This document shows, one piece after another, positions 41,172 through 49,986 of a stretch of DNA of 64,000 bases. Source of the stretch: a bacterium (GTDB taxonomy: Bacteria; BMS3Abin14); NCBI GenBank assembly GCA_029210965.1, contig JARGFZ010000008.1, positions 34,435-98,434 of the forward strand, read 5' to 3'. The notes beneath the pieces were generated by a model that saw only the letters and a list, made by a program, of their open reading frames with translations, was not told where the DNA came from and did no database searches. How positions within the stretch are numbered: the stretch's first letter is position 1; each line of letters begins with the position of its first letter. The position numbers were made by a program, and so were the translations under genes.

Positions 41172-42338
41172 CTACCAGCTTACAGCTCCGATGCGGTCAA
41201 GTGCTTCCTGCAGGCGATCCTCGTTCACCGTGAGGGAAATTCGGAAATAGCCTTCTCCGTAAACCCCGAACCCGTTGCCAGGAGTCAGGACCACTCCTGT
41301 CTCCTGGAGTATCCTCCCGACAAACTGGGCGGAGGACAGACCCTCGGGAGTTCCCACCCAGAGATAGAATGTGGCTTTGGGGACCATGAAGGAGAAGCCG
41401 CTCTTTGAAAGATAACCGCATGCAAGGTCACGCCTTGACTGGTAAATCTTCCTGAGTTCCTCCACCGGTTCCTGATCACCCTGGAGAGCTTCAATACCAG
41501 CTTCCTGGATCGCCTGGAAGATGCCGGAGTCGATATTTGTCTTGATCTTACCAATGGCACCGATAGCATCCTGGTTACCGCATACCCACCCGATGCGCCA
41601 ACCGGTCATGTTGTAGGTCTTGGAAAAGGAGTGGAATTCGATCCCCACCTCGTCGGCCCCGGGGATCTCAAGAAAGCTCATGGGAAGCTCTCCATCATAG
41701 TAAACTTCGGAATAGGCCGCGTCGTGACACACGAGGATATTGTTCTGTCTGGCGAAGGCGACGACCTTTTCGAAGAACTCCCTGGTAGCCCCAGCGGATG
41801 TGGGGTTGTTGGGGTAGTTTAAAAACATCAGCTTGGCCCTGTCCAGTATGTCAGCCGGGATGGCTGAAAGGTCAGGCAGGAAGAGGTTCTCCTCTAAAAG
41901 AGGCATGAGGTAGGCTTCCCCGCCCGCGAACATGGTGCCGATGCTGTACACCGGGTAACCCGGGTCGGGACACAGGACGACGTCTCCCGGGTTGATGAAG
42001 GCGAGGGGAGCGTGGGCAATCCCCTCTTTAGACCCGATGAGGGATACAACCTCCCCGACCGGGTCCAGATCAACGCTGAACCGGTCTCCGTACCACTTGG
42101 CGACCGCTTTCCGGAAGCTCGGCATTCCTTCATAGCTCGGGTACTGATGATGGATCGGGTTGTCCACGGCTTTCTTCATTCGATCGATTATATTGGGCAA
42201 GGTGGGGAGATCCGGATCTCCGATACCAAGGCTGATAATATCGATCCCTTTGGCCGCCACTTCCGCCTTCATGCGGTCGATCTCGGCAAAGAGATAGGGA
42301 GGAAGAGCCTTGAGGCGGTCAGCTTGCAATATTTTCAA
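41172..42338 (-). CDS. dapL: LL-diaminopimelate aminotransferase
   Basis: This 388-aa PLP enzyme of fold type I converts tetrahydrodipicolinate directly to LL-diaminopimelate, bypassing the succinylase or acetylase steps. [43 protein letters not shown] and the PLP-lysine segment [15 protein letters not shown] are present. Related families (alanine or aspartate aminotransferases) look similar; the context with dapB, dapA, dapF and lysA, and the absence of dapD/dapE in the cluster, supports DapL. Confidence 0.9.
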   Translation of the reverse strand: MKILQADRLKALPPYLFAEIDRMKAEVAAKGIDIISLGIGDPDLPTLPNIIDRMKKAVDNPIHHQYPSYEGMPSFRKAVAKWYGDRFSVDLDPVGEVVSLIGSKEGIAHAPLAFINPGDVVLCPDPGYPVYSIGTMFAGGEAYLMPLLEENLFLPDLSAIPADILDRAKLMFLNYPNNPTSAGATREFFEKVVAFARQNNILVCHDAAYSEVYYDGELPMSFLEIPGADEVGIEFHSFSKTYNMTGWRIGWVCGNQDAIGAIGKIKTNIDSGIFQAIQEAGIEALQGDQEPVEELRKIYQSRRDLACGYLSKSGFSFMVPKATFYLWVGTPEGLSSAQFVGRILQETGVVLTPGNGFGVYGEGYFRISLTVNEDRLQEALDRIGAVSW

Positions 42339-42439
42339 CGGATACCTCCTGGGTGAAATAAAAACATGTAACTAAGTATCTACGTGTCAAAGTATCTAAC
42401 TGGTCTTGTGGATAATTTTCCACCATGATCTGATGTGTT

Positions 42440-42463
42440 ACCTAGACACCTAGACACCTAGAC
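42440..42463 (+). repeat. Tandem octamer array (ACCTAGAC)x3
   Basis: Three perfect units in the 138-base gap between dapB and dapL. The preceding text (AACTAAGTATCTACGTG) resembles that before the ACCTGGAC array at 32299. Confidence 0.85.
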
Positions 42464-42476
42464 ACACTGGTCGTAG

Positions 42477-43274
42477 TTATATGCCAAGAACGTCCGCCAT
42501 GGAATACAGGCCTGGTTTCTTACCCACGATCCAAAGGGCGGCGCGGACAGCGCCCAGGGCGAAGTTGTCCCTGCTGTGGGCACGATGGGTCAGTTCAACG
42601 CGTTCCCCTGGTCCGGCTAAAAGAAGGGTGTGTTCCCCCACAATATCCCCCGCGCGGATGGTCTGGATGCCGATCTCATCTTTCGTACGTTCCCCGATCA
42701 TCCCATGTCTTGAGTAGACTGCGTGGTCAGCAAGGTTCCGTCCAAGGGCTTGGGCCACCACCTCGGCCAGGGCCAGGGCGGTGCCGCTGGGAGCATCTTT
42801 CTTCATGCGGTGGTGGGCCTCCACGATCTCAACATCGTAATCATCACCCAAAGCCGTCGCCGCCATGGCGGCAAGTCTGAAGAGGACATTGACTCCGACG
42901 CTCATGTTGGGAGAAAAAACGGTGGGAGTCCGGAGGGCGAACATGCCTAAAGCTTCCTTGTGCTCCTCCCTTAGGCCCGTGGTTCCGATAACCGCGGGAA
43001 GACCAGTTTCAGCACACACCTCCAGGTTCCTCAGGCTCCCTTCCGGTGTGGTGAAATCGATGAGGACATCCGCCTTACCGGAAACAGATTCCACCCCGGA
43101 CGTTATGGGAATATTGCCGTCCGGCAGGTTGGGGGTGTCGATCATTTGTCCGAGACGCGGGTGTTTTTCATGTTCGAGGGCTCCGCTCAGCTGAACCCCG
43201 TCCGTGAACCCGATGGTCTGGATAATGGCGTTCCCCATTCTTCCACATGCGCCGGCAACAGCAACTCTGATCAT
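42477..43274 (-). CDS. dapB: 4-hydroxy-tetrahydrodipicolinate reductase
   Basis: This 265-aa reductase is the second committed step to diaminopimelate. Start ATG 43274 has GGGGAA upstream; an in-frame ATG 18 bases earlier lacks a ribosome site. VAVAGACGRMGNAII (NAD(P)-binding), VLIDFTTPEGSLRNLEVC, the E(I/V)xExHHxxKxDAPSGTAL active-site segment and FALGAVRAALWI are all present. Confidence 0.96.
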   Translation of the reverse strand: MIRVAVAGACGRMGNAIIQTIGFTDGVQLSGALEHEKHPRLGQMIDTPNLPDGNIPITSGVESVSGKADVLIDFTTPEGSLRNLEVCAETGLPAVIGTTGLREEHKEALGMFALRTPTVFSPNMSVGVNVLFRLAAMAATALGDDYDVEIVEAHHRMKKDAPSGTALALAEVVAQALGRNLADHAVYSRHGMIGERTKDEIGIQTIRAGDIVGEHTLLLAGPGERVELTHRAHSRDNFALGAVRAALWIVGKKPGLYSMADVLGI

Positions 43275-43375
43275 TGAATTTTCCCCATTCAAGATTCTAA
43301 TATGTCTCAGGATTCAAAGTTAAAGATAATCCATCACAGGGCACACAGGGTTAATAAAACCAAGACTTGATGGAC

Positions 43376-43516
43376 TCGCAAAAAGTCCATCAATGCGCCC
43401 CGCGCGGGGCGCCCGAATCAATGACTCGCACTGTAAGTCATTGATTTGTAAGGAAAGGGAAAACGACGCTTTTCCCTTTCCTTGGAGCGAAAAGTCCCGG
43501 ATTGGACTTTTTGCGA
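43376..43516 (-). repeat. Family A multi-hairpin repeat, copy A3
   Basis: A complete 141-base copy with TCGCAAAAAGTC and GACTTTTTGCGA ends, in reverse orientation relative to A1. It contains GCGCCCCGCGCGGGGCGC, the AATCAATGACT/AGTCATTGATT hairpin and the GGAAAGGGAAAA/TTTTCCCTTTCC hairpin. At its left end TTGATGGACT pairs with AGTCCATCAA around the terminal motif, a hairpin shared with family B. Confidence 0.88.
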
Positions 43517-43648
43517 CTTTATCAAGACTTGGACTGTGAGCAAAAGTATATTTCTCCAGTGTCACCGCCGTGGAGCGGCCTTAAGCAGGCCGCACTGTGT
43601 TAAATTAGCTTTTGATCTTATTCTTCGCTCTGTGTCCTGCGTTCTATC

Positions 43649-43669
43649 TAATCACTAATCACCAATCAC
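43649..43669 (+). repeat. Tandem heptamer array, 3 units
   Basis: Units read TAATCAC, TAATCAC, CAATCAC, ending 5 bases before the dapA stop codon. Confidence 0.75.
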
Positions 43670-43674
43670 GGATT

Positions 43675-44547
43675 TTAAAGCAGCCCGAACTTGGTTATGG
43701 CTCTTCGCACGACCTCCGCTCCCTTATCCGTGATGGGAACCAGGGGAAGTCGAAGTTCATTCTTCATGCGCCCCATCATGGCAAGAGCAGCCTTGACGGG
43801 GATAGGGTTGGTTTCGACGAACAGGGCATCGCACATCGGCAGGAGCCGGTGATGAAGCTCTGCGGCTCCCGCCATGTTGCCCTCCAGGAACCTCCGGCAA
43901 AGTTCAGCCATCTCACCCGGAAGGATGTTGGAGGTGACCGAGATAACTCCGCTCGCTCCTACTGCCATGAGAGGGTAGACCAGCGTGTCTTCCCCTGACA
44001 GAATAACAAAGTCATCCGGAACCAGTTGGCGGGTGAAGCTGGTTTGCTTCAGGTCGGCAGCAGCGTCCTTCAGGCCCACAATGTTGGGAACAGCTGCGAG
44101 GCGGGCAACCGTGTCCGGAAGCATGTTGATTCCCGTCCTGCCGGGTACGTTATACAGGATGATAGGGATGTCCACCTTCTCCGCAATGGTGGAAAAATGC
44201 TGAAAAAGCCCTTCCTGAGTGGGTTTGTTGTAGTAGGGGGTGATCATGAGGCACGCGTCTGCCCCCGTTTCTTTCACCTTTTTTGTCAATTCCAGCGCTT
44301 CGGCAGTGGAATTGGATCCGGACCCGGCGATGACCGGTACTCTGCCTGCAGCGTGCTCTACAGTGATGTGGACAACTTCGATGTGCTCATCATGGCTCAG
44401 GGTGGAAGCCTCGCCGGTTGTGCCGCAGGGCACAAGTCCGTCGATGCCCTTTTCGATCTGAAAATCCACGTGGTCTCTCAGTGCCTGGGTATCGATCTGA
44501 CCGTCCGAAAACGGCGTGACTAAGGCAGTGAACGCTCCCTTGAACAT
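43675..44547 (-). CDS. dapA: 4-hydroxy-tetrahydrodipicolinate synthase
   Basis: This 290-aa lyase condenses pyruvate and aspartate semialdehyde. Start ATG 44547 has GGGGAGG at good spacing. FKGAFTALVTPFSDGQID, VPCGTTGEASTLSHDEH, ITPYYNKPTQEGLFQHF, the YNVPGRTGINM (catalytic Tyr region) and VGLKDAAADL (Schiff-base Lys) are all present. One base separates it from dapF. Confidence 0.97.
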   Translation of the reverse strand: MFKGAFTALVTPFSDGQIDTQALRDHVDFQIEKGIDGLVPCGTTGEASTLSHDEHIEVVHITVEHAAGRVPVIAGSGSNSTAEALELTKKVKETGADACLMITPYYNKPTQEGLFQHFSTIAEKVDIPIILYNVPGRTGINMLPDTVARLAAVPNIVGLKDAAADLKQTSFTRQLVPDDFVILSGEDTLVYPLMAVGASGVISVTSNILPGEMAELCRRFLEGNMAGAAELHHRLLPMCDALFVETNPIPVKAALAMMGRMKNELRLPLVPITDKGAEVVRRAITKFGLL

Positions 44548-44548
44548 G

Positions 44549-45391
44549 TTAACCTCCCCGGATTGTTTCTTCAGTAAGCTGAGCCCGATAAACGAGGGAC
44601 GCCTCTCCCTCAAGGCTGACGTCCACGAAATCTTGATCTGAACCGTCCAGGTAAACCCCCAATATGTCCCCACCCCTGGTTTTTGCCAGAACATGTGGGG
44701 AGGTTAAGCCTCGAGCGGTTGTAATGATGACAGAAGCGATGACCCCGGTCCCGCAGGCCAGGGTCTCGGCTTCAACACCCCTCTCGTAGGTCCTGACCTG
44801 AATATTTCCTGAATCGGTGATGTGTACAAAGTTAACGTTGGTTCCGGCAGGTGCGAACCGCGGGTGAAACCGGATCTCTCTTCCGAGATCCTCCACAGCG
44901 GCTGATTCGAGGTTATTGTCCTCCAGAACAATGACCGTGTGGGGGACCCCCGTGTCCACGAAACCGGCTGCAAACACCTTGCCGTCGTTCAGGTTAAGAA
45001 TGAACTCAGGATCCAGGCTGTGGGGCTTCGTGAGCTGTACCCGGACAACAGATCCATCAACCGATGCCCGGATCGGTCCGGCGATAGTTCTGAATACGGA
45101 TTGGGCGCCAGCGATACCGTCCATATATGCCAGACGTGCAGCACACCTTGCGGCGTTGCCGCACATCTCAGCTTCGCTGCCGTCCGAGTTGAAGAACCTC
45201 CAGGCAAAATCGTGCTCTTCATCGTTCTCAATGAGGAGTAAACCGTCAGCTCCAACTGACTGACCTCTTCGGCACGCACAGACAGCGAGATTTTTCATCT
45301 CATCATCAGCCACGATCTTGTTGCGGTTGTCGATGATGATGAAGTCGTTGCCTGTTCCGCTCATTTTCGCGAACGGTATCGGAAACTTCAA
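44549..45391 (-). CDS. dapF: Diaminopimelate epimerase
   Basis: This 280-aa cofactor-independent epimerase converts LL- to meso-diaminopimelate. The start is uncertain: I favour TTG 45391, which has a strong GGAGG just upstream and gives MKFPIPFAKMSGTGNDF. The frame stays open upstream but enters a heptamer array. The two catalytic cysteines lie in EMCGNAARC and in TLACGTGVIAS; MSGTGNDFIIIDNRN is the N-terminal signature. Upstream is repeat DNA separating it from lysA. Confidence 0.95.
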   Translation of the reverse strand: MKFPIPFAKMSGTGNDFIIIDNRNKIVADDEMKNLAVCACRRGQSVGADGLLLIENDEEHDFAWRFFNSDGSEAEMCGNAARCAARLAYMDGIAGAQSVFRTIAGPIRASVDGSVVRVQLTKPHSLDPEFILNLNDGKVFAAGFVDTGVPHTVIVLEDNNLESAAVEDLGREIRFHPRFAPAGTNVNFVHITDSGNIQVRTYERGVEAETLACGTGVIASVIITTARGLTSPHVLAKTRGGDILGVYLDGSDQDFVDVSLEGEASLVYRAQLTEETIRGG

Positions 45392-45443
45392 TGTGCCTCC
45401 ATTTGGTAGCGATGGGGCCGAAGTTTCCGATCCCATTCGCTCA

Positions 45444-45478
45444 AGTCCAAAGTCCAAAGTCCAAGGTCCAAGGTCCAA
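45444..45478 (+). repeat. Tandem heptamer array, 5 units
   Basis: Units read AGTCCAA three times then GGTCCAA twice, followed by imperfect units. It lies upstream of the dapF start. On the opposite strand this is TTGGACT, related to the array at 35131. Confidence 0.88.
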
Positions 45479-45522
45479 AGTGCTCAAAGTGCGCATTACA
45501 ATATTAACGTTATTGATTCTTT

Positions 45523-45677
45523 GCGCCCCGTGTGGGGCGCCCGGATCAATGAACAGCCGCGCCTGGGAGAGGCGCCCGGATCAGTGACTGAAATACAGGT
45601 CGTTGATCCGTGAGGAAAGCGAAAATGACACTTTTCGCTTTCCGTGGAGCAAAAAGCCGATAACGGACTTTGTGCGA
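45523..45677 (-). repeat. Family A multi-hairpin repeat, copy A4 (left terminus diverged)
   Basis: The right end GACTTTGTGCGA and outer CCTGTCAAG match A1 in reverse orientation. The GCGCCCCGTGTGGGGCGC hairpin, an extra GGCGCCCGGATCA module and a GGAAAGCGAAAA/TTTTCGCTTTCC hairpin are present. Compensating changes in the last stem (GGGAAAA to GCGAAAA with the partner changed to match) suggest selection on pairing. It lies between lysA and dapF. Confidence 0.82.
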
Positions 45678-45687
45678 CCCTGTCAAG

Positions 45688-46932
45688 TTAAAAGAACCCC
45701 TCTCCCTTTATCAGATCCTCGTATGTTTCCCGGTCCCGGATCACCTGGTAGCGGTCGCCCTTGACCATCACCTCTGCGACCCGCGGCCTGGAGTTGTACT
45801 GTGAGGCCATGGGAAAGCCGTATGCCCCGGCGCTCATTACCGCCAGCAGTTCTCCCGAAGCCATTACCGGGAGTTTGTGGTCCCGGGCCAGGAAGTCTGT
45901 GGATTCGCAAATGGGCCCCACCACATCCGCTACCATTTCCTCCCTGTCGTTTTTTACGACCGGGATGACCTCCTGGTAGGCGTCATACAGACTCGGGCGT
46001 ATGAGGTCGTTCATGCCCGCATCCACGATGATAAAGTTCTTGGTGGCTCCCTTTTTGTTATAAAGGGTTTTCGTAACCAGGATGCCGGCGTTGCCGACGA
46101 TAACCCGTCCCGGTTCCAGTATCAGGGTTCTTTCACTGTTACCCAGAGCGTCGATGATGGCATTGGCGTAATTATCAGGCAAGGGGGGCGATTCATCATC
46201 GTAAACGATACCAAGCCCGCCGCCCACGTCAAAGTACCTTATGGACATTCCCCCGGCTTCCAGTTCGTTTACCAGAACCATAAGCTTGGCAACTGCTTCT
46301 GCGAACGGCCCGGAGGTTGTGAGTTGGGAACCGATGTGGCAGTCCACTCCCAACACCTCGATCCAGTCCAGTTGCGCCGCTTCCCGGTAAATGGAAAGTG
46401 CCTCAGTTATGGGGATACCAAACTTGTTTTTCTTCATCCCGGTGGAGATGTAGGGGTGGGTCTTTGGGTCAACGTCAGGGTTTACCCTGAGAGCTACGGG
46501 CGCTCTTTTTCCCATTTTCCGTCCCGTCTCGTTTATGGCGAGGAGTTCGTCTCTGGACTCCACGTTGAACATGAGTATTTCGGCCTCAAGGGCACTACGT
46601 ATCTCATCAACTCTCTTGCCCACACCGGAAAAGACGATCTTGTCTGCCGGGATGCCGGCGCGAAGAGCTCTGAAGAGTTCCCCGCCGGAAACGATATCCG
46701 CTCCAGCTCCCAAGTCAGCAAGCAGCCTGAGTACCGCGAGGTTCGAGTTGGCTTTGACCGAATAGCAGACGATGTGGTCACGCTGTGAGAAAGCCTCGGT
46801 AAATACCGTGAAGTGTCTTTCGATCGTAGAGGCGCTGTAAAGGTAGAATGGGGTCCCAACCTCCCGAGCTATCTCCTCAACCGATACATCCTCGCAGTAA
46901 AGTTCCCGGCCTTTGTATTCAAAGAAATTCAT
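45688..46932 (-). CDS. lysA: Diaminopimelate decarboxylase
   Basis: This 414-aa PLP-dependent enzyme (alanine-racemase fold) makes lysine from meso-diaminopimelate. GTPFYLYSAS, CYSVKANSNLAVLRLLADLGAGADIVSGGEL (PLP lysine), GVDCHIGSQLT, FDVGGGLGIVY, LEPGRVIVGNAGILVT and GPICESTDFLARD are diagnostic. The length is normal. A 53-aa LptM-like gene precedes it, the same arrangement seen in many proteobacteria. Confidence 0.97.
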   Translation of the reverse strand: MNFFEYKGRELYCEDVSVEEIAREVGTPFYLYSASTIERHFTVFTEAFSQRDHIVCYSVKANSNLAVLRLLADLGAGADIVSGGELFRALRAGIPADKIVFSGVGKRVDEIRSALEAEILMFNVESRDELLAINETGRKMGKRAPVALRVNPDVDPKTHPYISTGMKKNKFGIPITEALSIYREAAQLDWIEVLGVDCHIGSQLTTSGPFAEAVAKLMVLVNELEAGGMSIRYFDVGGGLGIVYDDESPPLPDNYANAIIDALGNSERTLILEPGRVIVGNAGILVTKTLYNKKGATKNFIIVDAGMNDLIRPSLYDAYQEVIPVVKNDREEMVADVVGPICESTDFLARDHKLPVMASGELLAVMSAGAYGFPMASQYNSRPRVAEVMVKGDRYQVIRDRETYEDLIKGEGFF

Positions 46933-46957
46933 ATATGGCAGTCCTATACTTGCCCTG

Positions 46958-47006
46958 GTCCCGCCTGTGGCGGAACTGATTGATGGGTGTTTTCCAATCC
47001 CATCAA
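46958..47006. repeat. Family B multi-hairpin repeat, copy B2 (short)
   Basis: GTCCCGCC/GGCGGAAC hairpin (46958-46976) followed by TTGATGGG/CCCATCAA (46980-47006). It lacks the TCACGCC/GGCGTGA hairpin of B1 and B3. It separates the LptM-like gene from lysA. Confidence 0.7.
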
Positions 47007-47105
47007 ACGTTAACGAGGGTTAAAATTATCCGGTTTCGAAGGCTTTGATCAACTTGCCAAGCCGGAAACGAAGCCCGCAAATCTAACAGAGGCAGTTGTG
47101 ATGTG

Positions 47106-47267
47106 TCAATCAGGCTTGCTGTCAGGCTGGGTCTTTTCTACCGGAGCATCTTCCAGCGGACCCCAGGGCCCGCTGGGGTTTGCGGGTGGACCTTTGACAC
47201 CGCAGGCGGAAAGGAAAAGCCAGATGACAAGGGAGCTAATCAGAACTGATCTTGGCCAGCCAGTCAC
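47106..47267 (-). CDS. lptM: Small LptM (YifL)-like lipoprotein
   Basis: A 53-aa protein starts at GTG 47267 with a near-perfect GGAGGA five bases upstream, inside the 3' end of argH in another frame. It has a basic start (MTGWPRSV), a hydrophobic signal stretch, and lipobox LSAC directly followed by GVKGPPANPSGP. That matches the LptM pattern of lipidated Cys then G-x-K-G-P. LptM assists LptD maturation in Enterobacteria; whether this homologue does the same is inference. Its place just before lysA repeats the E. coli yifL-dapF/lysA-type neighbourhood. Confidence 0.8.
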   Translation of the reverse strand: MTGWPRSVLISSLVIWLFLSACGVKGPPANPSGPWGPLEDAPVEKTQPDSKPD

Positions 47268-48627
47268 GGGCTTCCTCCATTGCGATCTGGACCTGATTCC
47301 CCGCCGTCCCTCCGGGTATGTCCCTGCGCGCCACCGAGGACGTCACTTTTAGAATGTTGAAAACATCCGCATCAATGAGGCCGCACTCTTCCCTCATTTC
47401 GTTGATGTCCAGATCACTCAGGCCGCACCCCTTTGCAAGGCAAAGAGCCACAAGCTTTCCTGTGATCTCGTGTGCCTCCCGGAAGGGAACACCCTTTTCA
47501 ACAATGTAGTCAGCCAGGTCCGTTGCTGTGGTGAAACCGCCATCGGCTGCGGCCTCCATATTGGCTGCCTCAAACTGGACGTCGCTCATCAGTCCGGTCA
47601 TGACTTCAAGAGATCCAGTCAGGGTCCTGACCGAGTCGAAGATCGGTTCCTTGTCCTCCTGGAGGTCCCGGTTGTAGGTTAGAGGAAGACCTTTCAAAAC
47701 AACCAGAAGGGAAGTGAGGTTACCGATAGCCCGTCCTGTTTTACCGCGCACAAGTTCAGCGGAATCGGGATTTTTCTTCTGTGGCATCATGCTGCTGCCG
47801 GTGGCGAACCCGTCCGGAAGAGTGACGAAGGAAAACTCGGCGGATGCCCACAATACGATCTCCTCGGCCAGACGGCTCAGGTGGATCTGGCACAGTGCTG
47901 CGTCAAAGAGGAACTGTGCGGCGAAATCCCTGTCTGAAACGGTGTCCATACTGTTTCTCGTGGTGTCAGTAAAACCCAATTCCCTGGCTGTCATGGTTCG
48001 GTCAATGGGGTGCGGAGTCCCGGCCAGGGCTCCAGCGCCAAGGGGCGAATCGTTGAGGCTGCTTTTAAGAGATAGAAACCTTCCATGGTCCCTTCTCATC
48101 ATTTCAAAGTAGGCCATGAGGTGATGGGAGAGCAGGACGGGTTGTGCCCTTTGCAGGTGGGTATACCCTGGCATGACTGTGTCGGAATGCTCCTGGGCCC
48201 TTTCAAGGAGACAGTGGAGCATGCGCTCTATCCGCTCTAAAATCACATCACAGGTGTCCCGAACATACAGCTTTAGATCGAGGGCTACCTGGTCGTTCCT
48301 GCTTCGTGCAGTGTGCAGTCGTCCCCCTGCCTCGCCGATGCGCTCAGTGAGAAGCGTTTCGATATTCATATGCACATCTTCCAGAACCGATTCCCATGGC
48401 ATGGAACCGCCATCCAGCTCCTCAAGGATCCCTTCGAGACCTTCGATAATGAGTTCCGAATCTTCCTCGGTAATGATCCCCTGTTTACCCAGCATACGGG
48501 CATGGGCCATGCTGCCCCTGATATCCTGGGGATAAAGCTCCCTGTCAAAGGTCACGGACTGGGAAAAATCCTCCAGTATTCGGGACGTTTCCTCATTAAA
48601 CCTTCCTTGCCAAGGTTTTTTGGTCAT
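47236..48627 (-). CDS. argH: Argininosuccinate lyase
   Basis: This 463-aa enzyme of the fumarase/aspartase superfamily releases arginine and fumarate. Start ATG 48627 has GGAG close upstream; an in-frame ATG at 48696 lies across a heptamer array. Signatures are KPWQGRFNE at the N-terminus, LHTARSRNDQVALDLKLY, GYTHLQRAQPV and the GSSMMPQKKNPDSAELVRGKTGR catalytic loop. Its last 32 bases are shared with the LptM-like gene in a different frame. Confidence 0.97.
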   Translation of the reverse strand: MTKKPWQGRFNEETSRILEDFSQSVTFDRELYPQDIRGSMAHARMLGKQGIITEEDSELIIEGLEGILEELDGGSMPWESVLEDVHMNIETLLTERIGEAGGRLHTARSRNDQVALDLKLYVRDTCDVILERIERMLHCLLERAQEHSDTVMPGYTHLQRAQPVLLSHHLMAYFEMMRRDHGRFLSLKSSLNDSPLGAGALAGTPHPIDRTMTARELGFTDTTRNSMDTVSDRDFAAQFLFDAALCQIHLSRLAEEIVLWASAEFSFVTLPDGFATGSSMMPQKKNPDSAELVRGKTGRAIGNLTSLLVVLKGLPLTYNRDLQEDKEPIFDSVRTLTGSLEVMTGLMSDVQFEAANMEAAADGGFTTATDLADYIVEKGVPFREAHEITGKLVALCLAKGCGLSDLDINEMREECGLIDADVFNILKVTSSVARRDIPGGTAGNQVQIAMEEARDWLAKISSD

Positions 48628-48634
48628 GATAACT

Positions 48635-48662
48635 CCAGAACCCAGTACCCGGTAACCAGTAC
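48635..48662 (+). repeat. Tandem heptamer array, 4 units
   Basis: Units read CCAGAAC, CCAGTAC, CCGGTAA, CCAGTAC. It lies directly upstream of the argH ribosome site. Confidence 0.8.
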
Positions 48663-48810
48663 CCAAGCGTGAACAATCTCTAATCCCAGGTTTCAAATTA
48701 GATTCGAAGAACGGTACACTTTATCTAAGACTTTGGAATATAACAATATTATAAGAGATGTCGAATCAATTTTTCTCTGGTTACTATTCTCGAGTCACGA
48801 ATTACGGCTC

Positions 48811-49983
48811 TCAAATATATCCGTCTGTTTCGTTCATGTTGTCTGTGATGCCTGTCAGCAGGTCCTCGCCGCTCATCCGTTCCCAATGGTGAGGGGTGGA
48901 AGGCCGGTAGATCCCGGTCACCTTCACCATGGCTCGTGAGGAACGGGGGTCAGTCTCGTGATGGGGGAAAAGCCGGCACAAATAAAGCCTTGTTGCATCA
49001 CCGAAACGCAGCCTGGAAACGGGAGCTGCCGAAAAATCATCGGTCTTAAACTCTGACAGCTTGATCCTGGGAAGCTTGTGGCGTGCACCGTTCACGATGC
49101 TTGAATGACCGAATGAATCTCCCCCAACTGCCCCCTCCAGTTCGGTCTCGCAGGAGCTGTTGATGAAAACGGTCAGGGTGTCCCTTGTGCCTGGTGTCTT
49201 GAACAGGTGCTCCCCGTAGAAGCCTGTGACGACATCCCTGAAAACCTTATGCTCAGGTTTGGGGTTGCACTGAATGACGGCCAGGAGGTCCAGGTTCTGA
49301 TGGCGCCGGAAATAGATCTCATTGGCTTTTTCAATGATCGACATGATGTTTGAGTCGTGCAGGTCCCTGTAGACGTAATCGAAGCAGATCAGGGGCATGA
49401 AGTTAAACGGCGTGTTCTTGCAGGAAAAGAGGAGAAACGCTTTTCCGCGGTACAGGTCGAAAAGGTCGTCAACAGTCTCCTCTCCCGCGAAAGGGTGCGT
49501 CTTGGCTGCCAGAAAACACCTGATTCGTCCCTTGCGCTCCTTGACCACGGTAACACACATGTTTACCGGTTTGGACCGATCGTCACCATCATCCTCATCG
49601 CTGAGGAGCTCCATGATATCCGAATTGTCCGCTATGTAGTGGTCCAGCACCTTGCGGAATTGGTGGAGCGTGATGTGTTCCACACCGAAGATCACCACAG
49701 TATTGTCGGGAAGCTCTGTGGAGATCACCTCGATCACTTCGTCCATTGTGTCGAAAGGCACGGAACTTTCGGGCAGGAGAATGAAATGGAGTTTTTCATC
49801 ACGGGGCAGACCGCCTGCAATCCGAAGGATCGACATTGTCCTTGCGGTCTGCTCAGCTTTATCTTTTATCTTGAAAAGCCGGCCTTCCAGGCGAAGACGT
49901 GTCGGTATCTGGGCGATGAGGGTGTGTATTCCCTCTCCGGCGGGAAAATCAAGGTCCACTGTATGTTCAATGATCCGCACCAT
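48811..49983 (-). CDS. Divergent nitrilase-superfamily (C-N hydrolase-like) protein
   Basis: This 390-aa soluble protein shows no standard nitrilase family membership, but the three catalytic positions are recognisable in the right order: Glu72 (FILLPESS), Lys161 (AAKTHPFAGEE) and Cys200 (PLICFDY). Around these lie the expected alternating strands (VVIFGVEHI; DLLAVIQCN). The last 110 residues show no similarity I can name. The substrate is unknown. It follows the Nudix gene by 3 bases, so the two are co-translated between argG and argH. The closest general analogy I know is the nitrilase-like domain found next to or fused to some defence reverse transcriptases, but no RT is adjacent. Confidence 0.65.
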   Translation of the reverse strand: MVRIIEHTVDLDFPAGEGIHTLIAQIPTRLRLEGRLFKIKDKAEQTARTMSILRIAGGLPRDEKLHFILLPESSVPFDTMDEVIEVISTELPDNTVVIFGVEHITLHQFRKVLDHYIADNSDIMELLSDEDDGDDRSKPVNMCVTVVKERKGRIRCFLAAKTHPFAGEETVDDLFDLYRGKAFLLFSCKNTPFNFMPLICFDYVYRDLHDSNIMSIIEKANEIYFRRHQNLDLLAVIQCNPKPEHKVFRDVVTGFYGEHLFKTPGTRDTLTVFINSSCETELEGAVGGDSFGHSSIVNGARHKLPRIKLSEFKTDDFSAAPVSRLRFGDATRLYLCRLFPHHETDPRSSRAMVKVTGIYRPSTPHHWERMSGEDLLTGITDNMNETDGYI

Positions 49984-49986
49984 GAC

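Larger units (their letters stand above)
43275..43674. other. dapB-dapA gap holding repeat A3 and a heptamer array
   Basis: This 400-base gap contains the full-length family A element (43376-43516), an inverted GAGCGGCC..GGCCGC-type pair near 43573-43592, and a heptamer array (43649-43669). No gene is supported. Confidence 0.7.

Noticed and set aside
45877..46788. Long open frame antisense to lysA (303 codons)
   Set aside because: It is entirely inside lysA, which carries all decarboxylase motifs; no ribosome site and no recognisable domain.
47098..47352. Plus-strand frame overlapping the argH end
   Set aside because: The minus strand here encodes the LptM-like lipoprotein with a strong ribosome site and lipobox; the plus frame has neither.
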